64,000 nucleotides of DNA from Lachnospiraceae bacterium 10-1 (GTDB lineage: Bacteria; Bacillota; Clostridia; Lachnospirales; Lachnospiraceae), in assembly GCA_000403495.2 (NCBI GenBank), contig KE159799.1, positions 1,041,940-1,105,939 on the forward strand, written 5' to 3'. Below, piece after piece: positions 45,924-56,300 of this stretch. A program made the translations under genes and the position numbers. The notes below the pieces were generated by a model. It saw only the letters and a list, made by a program, of their open reading frames with translations, was not told where the DNA came from and ran no database searches. Positions within the stretch are counted from its first letter, which is position 1; each line of letters starts with the position of its first letter.

Positions 45924-47256
45924 TTTTCTTTGTTTCCTTCTGTTTTTTGATCCACCTCATGTGTTCTTTCACCTTTACCTCATACCCGTTTCCTGAAGGA
46001 TGGTAAAACTCCTTTCCGTCAAGTTCATAAGGCAGGTATTGCTGTTCCACATAATGATTGGGATAATCATGTGCATATTTGTATCCTGTTCCATGTCCCA
46101 ATTTAGCCGCTCCTTTGTAATGAGCATCCTGCAAATGGGTTGGAATTGGCAGGTTTCCTGTTTCTTCCACTTCCTTCATAGCCTCTCCTATGGCTTTCAC
46201 ACAGGCATTGCTTTTAGGCGCACATGCCACGTACATGGCTGCCTGTGAAAGAATGATCTGGGCCTCTGGCATTCCAATCCGCTCTACCGCCAAAGACGCA
46301 TTTACTGCCACCGAAAGGGCCTGTGGATCTGCAATTCCCACATCCTCCGCCGCACAGATCATAATTCTTCTTGCAATAAAAGTAATACTTTCTCCTGCAT
46401 AAAGCATCCGGGCCAGATAATAAACCGCCGCATCCGGATCAGAGCCACGCATACTCTTGATAAAGGCGGAAACCGTATCATAATGATTGTCTCCTGTTTT
46501 ATCGTATCGCACCGCCCGTTTCTGGATACATTCCTGCGCTACCTCTAAAGTAATATGTATTTTTCCATCTTCACTCCGGTTTGTAGTCATAATACCAAGT
46601 TCAATGGCATTTAACGCATGACGGGCATCTCCTCCGGCTATGTCCGCCAAAAACTCCATAGCCTCTTCACTTACCTGGGCGCCATAGGCTCCCATCCCTT
46701 TTTTCTCGTCATAAACCGCTCTTTGAATCAGCTTTTTGATATCCTCTCTGCTAAGAGGTTTGAGTTCAAAAATGACAGAGCGTGAAATAAGCGCACTGTT
46801 CACTTCAAAATACGGGTTCTCCGTAGTTGCTCCGATTAAAATAATTGTTCCATCTTCCACAAAGGGCAAAAGGTAGTCCTGCTGACCTTTATTAAACCGA
46901 TGGATCTCATCAATAAAAAGTATGGTTTTCTTTCCATACATCCCCTGAGTATCCTTAGCTTTCCCGATGACTTCCTCCATATCCTTTTTTCCAGCCACCG
47001 TGGCATTGATCTGGGTAAATTCCGCACTGGTGGTATTAGCAATCACCTTTGCCAGCGTGGTCTTACCGGTACCGGGCGGTCCATAAAAGATAAGAGAACT
47101 CAACTTATCAGCTTTAATTGCACGGTAAAGAAGCTTGTCTTTCCCTATAATATGCTGCTGCCCCACCACCTCATCCAAAGTTTCCGGACGCAGCCTTGCC
47201 GCTAAAGGAGACTCCTTTTCCATTTGCGTTGAACGCATATATTCAAATAAATCCAT
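45913..47256 (-). CDS. rarA: Replication-associated recombination protein A (MgsA/RarA)
   Basis: AAA+ ATPase related to clamp loaders and RuvB, acting at stalled forks. From ATG 47256 the product has 447 residues; Walker A GPPGTGKT is at 59-66, Walker B LFIDEIHR and sensor TTENP follow, and the C-terminal tetramer domain ends in a basic tail. GGAG lies 6 nt before ATG 47256, within a dispersed repeat; ATGs at 47262 and 47268 are alternatives. Confidence 0.93.
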   Translation of the reverse strand: MDLFEYMRSTQMEKESPLAARLRPETLDEVVGQQHIIGKDKLLYRAIKADKLSSLIFYGPPGTGKTTLAKVIANTTSAEFTQINATVAGKKDMEEVIGKAKDTQGMYGKKTILFIDEIHRFNKGQQDYLLPFVEDGTIILIGATTENPYFEVNSALISRSVIFELKPLSREDIKKLIQRAVYDEKKGMGAYGAQVSEEAMEFLADIAGGDARHALNAIELGIMTTNRSEDGKIHITLEVAQECIQKRAVRYDKTGDNHYDTVSAFIKSMRGSDPDAAVYYLARMLYAGESITFIARRIMICAAEDVGIADPQALSVAVNASLAVERIGMPEAQIILSQAAMYVACAPKSNACVKAIGEAMKEVEETGNLPIPTHLQDAHYKGAAKLGHGTGYKYAHDYPNHYVEQQYLPYELDGKEFYHPSGNGYEVKVKEHMRWIKKQKETKKNEF

Positions 47257-47262
47257 ATCCAT

Positions 47263-47320
47263 CTCCATTCCGGAGCATCTGCGCGGTGAAGCGGTGCAAA
47301 TCTCAAATCTGCGTCACTTA
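47263..47320 (-). repeat. Dispersed repeat copy B, supplying the rarA Shine-Dalgarno
   Basis: Ungapped match to copy A before argB. On the minus strand it ends CGGAATGGAG plus 6 nt plus the rarA ATG. It contains GCAAATCTC and ATCTGCGTC blocks that can pair imperfectly. It fills nearly all of the gap between the carboxypeptidase stop (47334) side and rarA. Confidence 0.6.
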
Positions 47321-47333
47321 CACAGCCTGCCGG

Positions 47334-48575
47334 CTAGGGCAGATACTTGCGGTAAAGTCCTGCATGATCATAAATGCATTTCCACTGACTTTCCGCTCCT
47401 GCTGTCACACAGATATAACCGTTTCCTTCCTTATCCTCAGCATAGCTTGCAGCACAGCTTTTCGACTGTGCTACATAACCGGTCTTTGCACAGACAACCC
47501 CTTCTCCGCCTTCTTTATCTTCAATGCGCCTTAAAAACCAATTTGAAATAATTAACCCTTCAGGATGCTGCTCAGTTTCTGATGTGGTGTAGGTATGGGC
47601 TGTCAGAATCTCTCTGCACAGTTCATTGTCTATAGCTGCCTGCATAATCATTGCCATATCATAAGCAGTGCAATAATGGTTCTCGTCATAGATTCCCACA
47701 CAATTGGTAAAATGCGCAGTTTCTGAAAGACCAAGCTCTGCAAGCTTTTCATTCATCAGTTCCACAAAATCTTCCTGACTGCCTGATACATAAACTGAAA
47801 GTCCCACTGCCGCATCTGCACCGGAAGGAAGAATTGTTCCATAAAATAAATCTCTGACTGTAACAACTTCATCTTTCTCAAATCCTGCACTGCTGCAGTC
47901 ATGAATATACCCATAATCCGTAATTTCCAGCGTCATTGTAAATTTATCGTCCAGATCTTCCGGTTCGATGTGCTCCGCCGCTACCAAAACGGTTAGTATC
48001 TTGGTCATGGACGCTGGATTAATCCTTCTCTTTCCGTATTTTTCGGCAATCACCCTGTTATCACTTAAGCCAATCAATATTGCATACTCACTGTAAAACT
48101 CCTGATCGTCTAACAGATATGCCCCGATCTGTGCAGTGTCTGATGTGATAGACGCCTGATAGACTTTCGTATCGGCTTCCTTAAGCTGGCCTTCAGAGCC
48201 TGCCTCATCTTTTGTTAAATCATTTGCTGCCCCGCTTTCCACTCCTATTCCCGACGTTTGAATCCCTCTTAAAATCTGCTCCATGGAAAATGGCCGGCTG
48301 TCTTTAGGTTCTTCGCCAATATCAGGCGTTTTTTCCTGCTGCCCTGCTGCCAAAACCTGATCTGCTGCCTGCTTCTCTCCATTAGGTTTGGCAAAAAGCT
48401 TTTTTCCTCCAAGAATTATAATAAATATGATAAAAGCTCCTAATACAAAAGGCGCTGCTTTCTTCATGTACATACGCCGCATCATCTGTTTTTGTTTGCT
48501 GATGCGCATTTCTTCCAGACGCTTCTGCCTGTTTCTTCTTCTCTCTTCTTCCTCTCCGCTTAATTGTTCCTCCAC
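47334..48575 (-). CDS. D-alanyl-D-alanine carboxypeptidase (class C-type low-mass PBP)
   Basis: Trims the peptidoglycan pentapeptide outside the membrane. The 413-residue protein has a charged, Arg/Lys-rich cytoplasmic N-terminus, an uncleaved membrane segment at about 39-56, a long linker, and a serine-peptidase S11 domain with S189-x2-K192 (SMTK), SGA at 251-253 where SxN is usual, and KTG at 364-366. The SGA form is frequent in clostridial homologues. Start is GTG 48575 with AAAAGGAG upstream. Confidence 0.85.
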   Translation of the reverse strand: MEEQLSGEEEERRRNRQKRLEEMRISKQKQMMRRMYMKKAAPFVLGAFIIFIIILGGKKLFAKPNGEKQAADQVLAAGQQEKTPDIGEEPKDSRPFSMEQILRGIQTSGIGVESGAANDLTKDEAGSEGQLKEADTKVYQASITSDTAQIGAYLLDDQEFYSEYAILIGLSDNRVIAEKYGKRRINPASMTKILTVLVAAEHIEPEDLDDKFTMTLEITDYGYIHDCSSAGFEKDEVVTVRDLFYGTILPSGADAAVGLSVYVSGSQEDFVELMNEKLAELGLSETAHFTNCVGIYDENHYCTAYDMAMIMQAAIDNELCREILTAHTYTTSETEQHPEGLIISNWFLRRIEDKEGGEGVVCAKTGYVAQSKSCAASYAEDKEGNGYICVTAGAESQWKCIYDHAGLYRKYLP

Positions 48576-48618
48576 TAAAAGCTCCTTTTCCCTGTTATTT
48601 CATTTAACTTTTGGGTAC

Positions 48619-48641
48619 AAAAAAACTTGCCTTTTGGCAAG
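48619..48641 (-). terminator. Rho-independent terminator downstream of cyuA
   Basis: On the minus strand CTTGCC-AAAA-GGCAAG is followed by seven T residues. It is about 195 nt after the cyuA stop and 44 nt before the carboxypeptidase start. The rest of the gap 48576-48836 shows no feature I can name. Confidence 0.8.
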
Positions 48642-48836
48642 CTCTGTTGTACAGCATTTATAAAAGAGTTATCTGTTAACCTGAACCCTATCTGCTCTTA
48701 CAGCTACTTTGCAAAATTCTTATACAGTTTCTACACAGTTTCCCCAAAATTGGTAATTATATTTCCTCTGATGAAAATTTTTCTCCATATATGAGTCTAT
48801 ATGATTTTTCTTTGGATTGCAAGAGGGAATAGATGC

Positions 48837-50129
48837 CTACTCATTCTTTTCCTGCATAATTCCTACGATTACCTTATCGGCAAATGCCATCCCCTGAGCC
48901 GATACCCTGGCCATATTTCTGATTGCCTGCTCTGCCGACTCGTCCAAAATTCCATTGTCTCCAGGTATGTAAATATCAGCAAGCGCAAGGTCGGAAGCAT
49001 CCACTGCCGCATCCACCGCTACTGAAAGCTTGCAGGCGCATCCTAATTTTGCACCATCACAGATCATTCCTGTTAACCCTGCAAGCATGTTAATAACAGA
49101 TGCTTTAATTTGAACATCCGTACCTTCTCTTAAAAAAGTAAGCCCTGCCGTACAGCCTACCCCTGCTGCCACGCCGCATCCGCAGACAGGCGAAAGGGCT
49201 CCCAAATAAGATTTCACAAAAATAGTAATCATGTGGCTGAAAGCAATTGCTCTCTTTATGTCCTCTTCCCCATATCCTAATTCCTGTCCATATATATTAA
49301 TGGGAATAATCGCTGTCAGGCCATGATTTCCGCTTCCGGCACTGCTCATTACCGGCAGCGGCCAGCCAGCCATTCTGGCTTCCGACGCCGCAGCAGTATA
49401 TGCTTTTGCTTTTCCCTTCAACGTTTTTTCTCCCTGAGCCATCATAAAATGACCAATCCCGACTCCAACACTGTGCTCCAGGCCTGCTTTGGCAATACAC
49501 ATATTCATTTGGATGCCGTCTTGGATAAAATCAAAAGCTTCTATGGGAATTATCTTAGCCAAATCAATTAATTCCTGTACGCTGTAATCCTGAATCTGCT
49601 CCTGAAGAGAAGCCTCTATGGGAACCGTCTCTGGACAGGCTGCCGCCTGCACATTGTCAAACAATACCTCTCCGTCTTTCTCTTCCCTTGCAATATTGGT
49701 ATGGTTTCTATAAATCACCACCTGTGCGCTATGCAAAGCTCCCACCGCCTGCGCAGTTATCTCCAGGCAGGAAGCATCTTTATTAAAAAGCATAGCTACC
49801 TGTCCTTCATCCAAAAGCTGCTTTGCTTTCCCAATTGCAGCTTCATTCACATCCTTTAATGCCTCAAGCCCATATTCCGACTTTCCACATACAACGGAAA
49901 GAGCTGCTGCAAACGCATTCCCATGTTCTTTTGTTCCTGGTATGCCGACTCCCATACCATTTTTCAGCACATTCTTATCCACACTTACATTCATCTTTAC
50001 CACTGGCTCACCCAGCAGCTCTTTCGCCCTTGCAACTGCCAAGGCAATTGCTCCCGGCTCCGTACATCCCAATGCCGGTCTTACCTGATTTTTCAAAATC
50101 ATGACCAGTTTTTCTTCTTTATTATTCAT
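48837..50129 (-). CDS. cyuA: L-cysteine desulfidase, UPF0597/CyuA family
   Basis: Fe-S enzyme that converts L-cysteine to pyruvate, ammonia and sulfide. The 430-residue product has the family start RPALGCTEPGAIALA and a cysteine-rich C-terminal part (PVCGCGVAAGVGCT, ICDGAKLGCACK) that would ligate the cluster; MSSAGSGNHG is also diagnostic. The same fold is seen in L-serine dehydratase, so serine activity is possible. GGGGAG/AGGA precede ATG 50129; the frame is open to 50180. Confidence 0.88.
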   Translation of the reverse strand: MNNKEEKLVMILKNQVRPALGCTEPGAIALAVARAKELLGEPVVKMNVSVDKNVLKNGMGVGIPGTKEHGNAFAAALSVVCGKSEYGLEALKDVNEAAIGKAKQLLDEGQVAMLFNKDASCLEITAQAVGALHSAQVVIYRNHTNIAREEKDGEVLFDNVQAAACPETVPIEASLQEQIQDYSVQELIDLAKIIPIEAFDFIQDGIQMNMCIAKAGLEHSVGVGIGHFMMAQGEKTLKGKAKAYTAAASEARMAGWPLPVMSSAGSGNHGLTAIIPINIYGQELGYGEEDIKRAIAFSHMITIFVKSYLGALSPVCGCGVAAGVGCTAGLTFLREGTDVQIKASVINMLAGLTGMICDGAKLGCACKLSVAVDAAVDASDLALADIYIPGDNGILDESAEQAIRNMARVSAQGMAFADKVIVGIMQEKNE

Positions 50130-50200
50130 TCCTGCTCCCCTTGGTACTTTAATAGTAAAAATATTCCATAATTTCCACATTTATATTTAATGGTTAACAT

Positions 50201-50302
50201 TCAATGTAAAATATAAATTGCACCAATCTCAGTATAACCATACTCCAAAGACCAGCCATTTGCAATCCCGTTTCGAACTTGATTTTCTTTTTCCTGAGCC
50301 AT
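50201..50302 (-). CDS. 33-residue small ORF with strong ribosome binding site
   Basis: ATG 50302 is preceded by AAGGAGGG at 7 nt, one of the best sites in the window, and the frame codes for 33 residues, begins MAQEKENQ and ends at TGA 50203-50201. The peptide is soluble, with an acidic-polar start and an aromatic end (YGYTEIGAIYILH). No family recognised. It lies 71 nt upstream of cyuA on the same strand and could be a leader peptide, a small protein, or the remnant of a longer gene. Confidence 0.45.
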   Translation of the reverse strand: MAQEKENQVRNGIANGWSLEYGYTEIGAIYILH

Positions 50303-50375
50303 CAGCCTTCCCTCCTTAAATAGGTATCAATTATGTGTGTCAGTTTTACAAAGCTTTATAAAAATAAAGAATTTC

Positions 50376-50405
50376 AAAAGCCACCAGACTAATCTGATGG
50401 CTTTT
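50376..50405. terminator. Strong bidirectional terminator
   Basis: AAAAGCCA(C)CAGA and TCTGATGGCTTTT form a 13-bp stem with one mismatch or wobble and a CTAA loop, flanked by A and T runs. It lies between the small membrane-protein gene (stop at 50534) and the 33-residue ORF. Confidence 0.85.
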
Positions 50406-50533
50406 AATAGCTTACCTTTAATTTATTCACCTTTATAAAAACATCCTAAAACAAAATTTAATGCATCATTAACAATTTCAATGATTTCCAGTCAATCGCT
50501 TATACAAAAAAGTTCATCTATAAGCCGGAATTA

Positions 50534-50755
50534 CTATTCCCTTTCTGTAATGACCGAAAAGAATTTCGCCATTAACGGGATATATGTTGCCACAAAAACA
50601 ACTGCTGCAATAGCCCCTGCCTGCTTCCTGTTCTTTTCCGGTATCTGCATACCTGCTATAACCCCCATAGCAAAAAGGCAGAATTTAAGCATAGCCAAAT
50701 CCTTCCAATTACTTTTTGCTATGTATTTTTCCGCATAACAAAATATTTTTTTCAT
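50534..50755 (-). CDS. Small conserved membrane protein
   Basis: A 73-residue protein. An amphipathic N-terminus (KKIFCYAEKYIAKSNWKDLA) precedes two hydrophobic segments, about 23-38 and 45-66. Similar short proteins are common in Clostridia and are sometimes labelled phosphate-transporter permease, which the size does not support. AAAGGAG 9 nt upstream fixes ATG 50755. It starts 62 nt after the DUF5714 gene and probably belongs with it. Function unknown. Confidence 0.7.
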   Translation of the reverse strand: MKKIFCYAEKYIAKSNWKDLAMLKFCLFAMGVIAGMQIPEKNRKQAGAIAAVVFVATYIPLMAKFFSVITERE

Positions 50756-50816
50756 TTCACTACTCTCCTTTCCGGCTGACTTTACCTTTATAACATCCTG
50801 TTCCCTCATAAACCAA

Positions 50817-51500
50817 TCATCTTGAAAACGGGCATTGCTTCCCTATACACTGATTGTTTTGCGCCGAATAACCGCATACTATTTCCGTTTTTTCCATGCT
50901 GATCTGAAAATGTTGCTGAACAAAGTCAATTGCTGCAAGAATGGAAAGGAATGAATCCCTCTTACAGCAACGGGGGCCGCCAGCCATTCCTATCTGTTCC
51001 AGCGCTTTTGACGTCATTAAATGAGACAGTGCAAAAGGTTCAACAGTCAACGGAGTAGAATTTGAAATAATTGAAACAAACATACCCGTACTGATGCCTG
51101 CCCCACAGGCTCCCCAGAACCCGCATGCCCCGCCCGGAACACTTTTCCCCCTATTCATCATTTCAATCAACGCCTGATGCAATTCAATATCCCCGCCGGC
51201 ATTTTTATATGCTGTCAGCAGTGCTGCGCCAACCATAACATGGTGTTCGGGGCCGTGCATATGGCAAAATGACTGTTCCATAAGCTGTTTAATAATCCAG
51301 ACTGGGGATTTCGAAGTCTCACTCATGCAAAATCCAATGATAACATCCATCCCTTTCGTATGGCACTCATTACAAACATAATGCCCATTCACACATCTGG
51401 TTTTGCTGTTTTCTTTTTTATGGCATACAGTGCATACCATAATCTTATCTGATTCCAGATACACAAGCGGTGCCTCACATATTAAGCATTCCTTTTTCAC
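50817..51500 (-). CDS. DUF5714 cysteine-rich protein
   Basis: A 227-residue protein with a possible N-terminal zinc-binding ribbon (C5-x2-C8, C23-x2-C26, C36, C43-x2-C46) and a DUF5714 domain containing CHMHGPEHHVMVGAAL, GACGFWGACGAG and GGPRCCKR. The many Cys and His suggest metal or Fe-S binding. Homologues often stand beside methyltransferases or redox genes in anaerobes. Start is GTG 51500 with GAGGAAA upstream. Function unknown. Confidence 0.8.
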   Translation of the reverse strand: MKKECLICEAPLVYLESDKIMVCTVCHKKENSKTRCVNGHYVCNECHTKGMDVIIGFCMSETSKSPVWIIKQLMEQSFCHMHGPEHHVMVGAALLTAYKNAGGDIELHQALIEMMNRGKSVPGGACGFWGACGAGISTGMFVSIISNSTPLTVEPFALSHLMTSKALEQIGMAGGPRCCKRDSFLSILAAIDFVQQHFQISMEKTEIVCGYSAQNNQCIGKQCPFSR

Positions 51501-51672
51501 CGCACTTTCCTCTCTTTATCTCTCATCTTGCCATCTATTCACGAGTTAACAGCAATAATAAAAATATAAATTCTTTTGATGTAATTATATCACTAAATAC
51601 AGAAAAACAAAAGGTTGTATTCAGTAATTTAACTGTGGCAGTAGAATTCCTGTTTTCTGTTTTACATATCCT

Positions 51673-52596
51673 TTAATTTTCAACGTCATAAATTTCAATC
51701 ACTTCCCTGCACTGCTTTACTATCCGCTGAATCAGCTCCTTTGGTGCAGTCACCTTTGCATCCCTTCCAAAGGATAGTAATACCCCATACCAGAACTGCT
51801 CCCCTTCCGGAACTGTCATGGAAAACTCAAAATCACCATTTTCATGCTCTTTGGTGATTATGCCGTTTAAATATTCCCGGCACCTGGATTTTAATTTTGC
51901 CTTGCAGTGTACCACCACCTGAATTGTGCTTCTCTGCTCCTCTTTTTCTTCCAGCTTCTTTTCTATTTCCCTGATCTGGTGACTCTTTTCGTTTTTCTTT
52001 TCCAGAATTTTAAGTTCATCCATTCTTACCACTTTGAACATGCAGTATTCCTGTCGTTTGGGGTAATATGCTATTAAATACCAGTTATACCATTTGTAAA
52101 TCACTCCTGCCGGCTCTGCCTCTACTTCTCTGACTTCATCTTTACTGTTGGTATATCGGAAAGCAATCTGATGTCTTATCTGTACCGCATGATTTAAAAG
52201 ATACAGTATTTCGTTGGTATCTCTATTTTCATGAGCCGCCCCAAGATCTAAAAGCATAGTATTATCTTTGTCTTTTCTAAGCGCCTGAATCTTTTCCAGA
52301 GCTGCTTCAATTTTCTTATCCCCGTAAGCCGAGACAAGCCCCTCCAGTGCACTGATAATATAACCGTATTCCGTCCCGCTTACTGTCTGCCCGTTCATGA
52401 CAAAGGAGTCCATGATTTCATATCCTCCATCTGTTCCACAAGTAGAAACAATCGGTATTCCGGCCAAACTTAAAGTATCCATATCCCTTATAATAGTGCG
52501 GACAGATACCTCAAACTGCCTTGCCAGCTTTCCGGCAGAAGTTTTCCCATGATTCAGTAAATAAATTGTTATTCCAAGCAGCCTGTCAATTTTCAT
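51673..52596 (-). CDS. WYL-domain transcriptional regulator (YafY family)
   Basis: A 307-residue DNA-binding protein. The N-terminal HTH_11 (about 1-60, with KLARQFEVSVRTIIRDMD) is followed by a WYL domain at about 140-225 that includes WYNWYLIAYYPKRQEY, and a C-terminal WCX-like region. WYL proteins sense small ligands or nucleic acids and often act as repressors of nearby genes; the GNAT gene just upstream is a candidate target or partner. Confidence 0.9.
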   Translation of the reverse strand: MKIDRLLGITIYLLNHGKTSAGKLARQFEVSVRTIIRDMDTLSLAGIPIVSTCGTDGGYEIMDSFVMNGQTVSGTEYGYIISALEGLVSAYGDKKIEAALEKIQALRKDKDNTMLLDLGAAHENRDTNEILYLLNHAVQIRHQIAFRYTNSKDEVREVEAEPAGVIYKWYNWYLIAYYPKRQEYCMFKVVRMDELKILEKKNEKSHQIREIEKKLEEKEEQRSTIQVVVHCKAKLKSRCREYLNGIITKEHENGDFEFSMTVPEGEQFWYGVLLSFGRDAKVTAPKELIQRIVKQCREVIEIYDVEN

Positions 52597-52628
52597 TTTT
52601 ATTCCACGCCTTTTTCTAATCCTAATAT

Positions 52629-53198
52629 TTAAGATGATTTCCTACACACCCAGTAATCTCCGTACTCGCTGCCATCATGACCAATCACTTTTTCTTCCGT
52701 CAAACAATATCCCGTTTCCTTCAGTGCATCTCTTCGTTTCTCTGCAGGAGAAATTGCTTTTGTTGCTATCATGCTGCACTCAAACAGCTCAAAAGCCGGT
52801 TCCGTAATAATTCCAAGAATTTCTGCAATGGGGCCTTTTTCCTCATAATCACTTCTTAAATCCAGGCGGAGTATTCCGCAGTCATTAAAATAGTCTTTCC
52901 CATTTCTGTGAAAAAGCTCTATGGTTCCAACCGCCTCACCTGTGGCTTTATCAAGTACGGACCAGCGCACAAAGCCTCCATTTTCATATTCCAGCAGCCA
53001 GCCTTTCACCGTTCCTTCCATTTCCTCCATAGTGGTAAAGTGAAAATCCGCTCCGTGACAATTGTCACTATTAAAAAAGGGCACTGCCTTTTCATCACTG
53101 TAAACCTTTAAAAGCTCTCCGGCGTCTTCCTTTTGTATCAGACGCAGTATAAATTTTTCATTTTCCAATACCGGACAAGTTTCGTATACCTTCTGCAT
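52629..53198 (-). CDS. GNAT-family N-acetyltransferase
   Basis: A 189-residue acetyltransferase of the RimJ-like type. The N-terminal LENEKFILRLIQKEDAGEL, a central VGTIELFHR strand and a late KAISPAEKRRDALKETGY helix-strand match the fold. The acetyl-CoA loop is weak (YEEKGPIAEI). AAAGGAG precedes the ATG. Substrate unknown. Confidence 0.8.
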   Translation of the reverse strand: MQKVYETCPVLENEKFILRLIQKEDAGELLKVYSDEKAVPFFNSDNCHGADFHFTTMEEMEGTVKGWLLEYENGGFVRWSVLDKATGEAVGTIELFHRNGKDYFNDCGILRLDLRSDYEEKGPIAEILGIITEPAFELFECSMIATKAISPAEKRRDALKETGYCLTEEKVIGHDGSEYGDYWVCRKSS

Positions 53199-53325
53199 AT
53201 TGACTCTCCTTTTCTTTTTTAAGCTGAATATTTTGTTAGGTCATTGCGCAATTCATTGTTATAATAACATAAGAACTGTGACAACTGTATGTCATAGTAT
53301 AGTTCAAATTAACCCATATGGCAGT

Positions 53326-56300
53326 CTAGGCATTAAAAAAATTTCCGCAAAGTCTTAACCAGGCATCCACAATCTCATCTTTTTGTCTTCCTGCTATAAA
53401 ATAATAATCTATCTGCTCTGCATTTTCCATCAAAATACCGGTTCCATATGTAGCAATATCACAAAAAATTACAGGAGCGCCGGCGGCCGGTACAATGCCA
53501 TAGCCTTTGTCAGAAAACATCAATGGCAAATGCACTTCCCTGCTGTTACCGGAAAGATATCTTGCACTTCCACGCAGGTCAAGTATCTTTTCCTTCTCTC
53601 TGCTAAGTCCATATACCTTTTCTCCTTTCTGAAAAGCCAGATACTGCCGGACCTGCAATCCTCCTGATGAGGTTTTCTCAAACTGCCTGCCTTCTCTTTT
53701 TTGTTCTTCCAGAAGCAGCTTTTTATCCTGCGTCCGGAAGCATATTGCTCCCCCTTTTTTGTCCACCTGCAGGCACAATTCATCTGTCATAAGCGTTACT
53801 TCACTGCCTGTCTCCTTATACATCCACTTTTGCTCTGCCCGGTGAATGGATATAGCCGGATGCTTCTTACCTGAAATCTCTCCTCCCTTTGCAAAAGTAA
53901 TGCGGATAATACCGCTTTCCACAGGACTGATGCGCAGAACTCCATATCTGCTTTGAAGGTAAAGTCCATCTTTTTGTTTCATTATCCAAAGGATGCCAAG
54001 GTCAATTTTCCCATGTCCTGCCGGACGCAGCTTTTCATTTACAGGCATATCTCCAAATTCATAGCTATTGTTACTTTTTTCTGCCTGCACTGTCACTACT
54101 CTTTTTCTTGCCAGAAAAGGCTTTTTTTCCTCGGGTGTACTAAGGATCCTCTTATTTCCTGTATCTGCAAGGCGGGCAACCGGTTTTTTTACTTTTAGTA
54201 CTGCTCCGCCTTTATCTGCCGGCTTAAAGTTTCTTACTGCGCCAGCACTGCTTACCTCCGTACTGTTTTGGGTGATGCCATTTTCATTGCTCTTTTCCTG
54301 AATACGAAATCCCTTTTTCTCTTTTTCCGAAACAGGCGCTTTAGAAAGAAGCTCTGTCACATTTCCCAGATGCAGCACACATAACTCATGGAGGGCGCGG
54401 GTTGCCGCCACATAAAGCAGCTTTGCATGTCCGTCGTCTTCCGGGTATTCCTTATCTGTGGGATCTAAGATCAATACTGCATCAAACTCCAGGCCTTTGG
54501 TATATTCCACCGGAAGCACCATGATTCCGCTTCCAAACACTGCTTTTTCAGGATCGGTCTCTGTAACCTGTATATATTCTGCCATCTGCCCTGCTGCCTT
54601 TAAAGCCTTTTCCTGATCCCGACAGACCACCGCAATGGTATCCCTTCCCTTTTCCTTCCATTTTCTGCATATTTCCGCCGCTTCCTTTATTAAAGCGCTT
54701 TCTTTTAAAATCTGTTTTACAAGCACCGGACTTCCATGTCTGATAATGGGCTGGGCAGGGTAAATGGAAAACCTTCCGTGGCGCAGAATATTTGTGGCAA
54801 AGTCTGATATTTCCACAGTATTACGATAGCTTTTTCTTAAAACGCTAAAGCTGTCCGCCCCATCTGTAATGAAAAGCTCCCTCAATTCCTCCCAGTCATT
54901 CAATCCATACCTGAAATGAATGTTCTGGGAAACATCTCCCATAATCGTGTAGGTACATTCCCGAATACAGAATTTTAAAACCAGGTATGCCATCATGCCA
55001 AAATCCTGCGCCTCATCAATCACAACATGATGGGCCTCACTGATTACTTCCGTTTCCTTTACCCGTTTGTATAAATACGCCAGCGCCGCCAGATCATACA
55101 CATGAAAATTTTCTTCAGGAATATCTACCATATATCCTTCCGCTCTCTGCTTTGCAAGAAAATCCCGGTACATCTCAAAAACAGATTTTTTCCACGTCCT
55201 GCCGCCATAGGTTCCACGATATGCCTTAAAAATTGCCTTCCGTTCTGCTTCCGTATAGCGCAGTCCTCTTGTCAAAAACTCATCCTTAATTTTTCCCCGC
55301 AGACGTTCATTCAGCATATTGATTTTGTTTTGTATGGAAACAGCCGGATTTTCCCTGACATAGCTTTCTATTGCTTCCTTTTCCAAAAGGCAGACCAGTT
55401 TTTCTAAAACAGGCTCTTCTCCGCCTCTCTCATCAAACACCCCTGCCTGTCCATCTTTAATACCCTCCACAAACTGTCTGGGATTTAAATAAATATCCTG
55501 TGCCGGAATGACTTCCTCTTCCAGCCTGCGGCAGTAGGTTTCCAGAGCTTCAAACCACTGCCTGCTCCCCTTGATGCTCTCCTTATCCCCACACTGCTTT
55601 GTACTGATAATCCCATATTTCTTATCATCCCAATCCTCATAAAGGAGTCTTACAAAAAGCTGCTCCATTGTCATCTGCCGAACCCCGTATACATCCAGAT
55701 CAGGTAAAATTCCTGTAATATACTCCAAAAGAATCCGATTGCTTCCCACAATATAAAAATCATCCGGCTTAAACCGCTGGGCATAGTTATAAAGAATAAA
55801 TGAGATCCGGTGCATGGCCACTGTTGTCTTACCGGAACCAGCAACTCCCTGCACAATCATATTATGATAAGGCGATTTTCTGATAATCTCATTTTGCTCC
55901 TTTTGGATGGTTGCAACAATTTCACTTAATACTGCCTGCTTATTTTTTGCCAGATATTTTGTCAGAAGATCATCATTGGCAATCACCTCGCTGTCAAAGT
56001 AGTCCAAAAGCCTGCCATCTTCTATCTCATAAGTGCGCTTTAGCTTAAGGTCAATTTTCATTTCCACATCTCCGGGCGCCATATAACTGCACTTTCCCAG
56101 ATTACTTTCATAATAAGCGCCTGCTACCGGTGCCCGCCAGTCCACCACCATAAAATGGGTGGCATCTTTGTGGATTCCTCCTTTGCCAATATAAATTGAT
56201 TCCTTTTTATTTAAAGCCTCATCCTGAAAAATAATTCTTCCAAAGTATGGTTTCTTTTTCGCTTTTTGATTTAGCAAAAGAGCCCGCTTCATATGATCAT

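Noticed and set aside
53326-54030. Separate gene for the GH31-like domain inside the helicase frame
   Set aside because: An ATG with GGAG exists near the domain boundary (about 54050) but the spacing is only 2 nt, and the upstream linker is continuous in frame.
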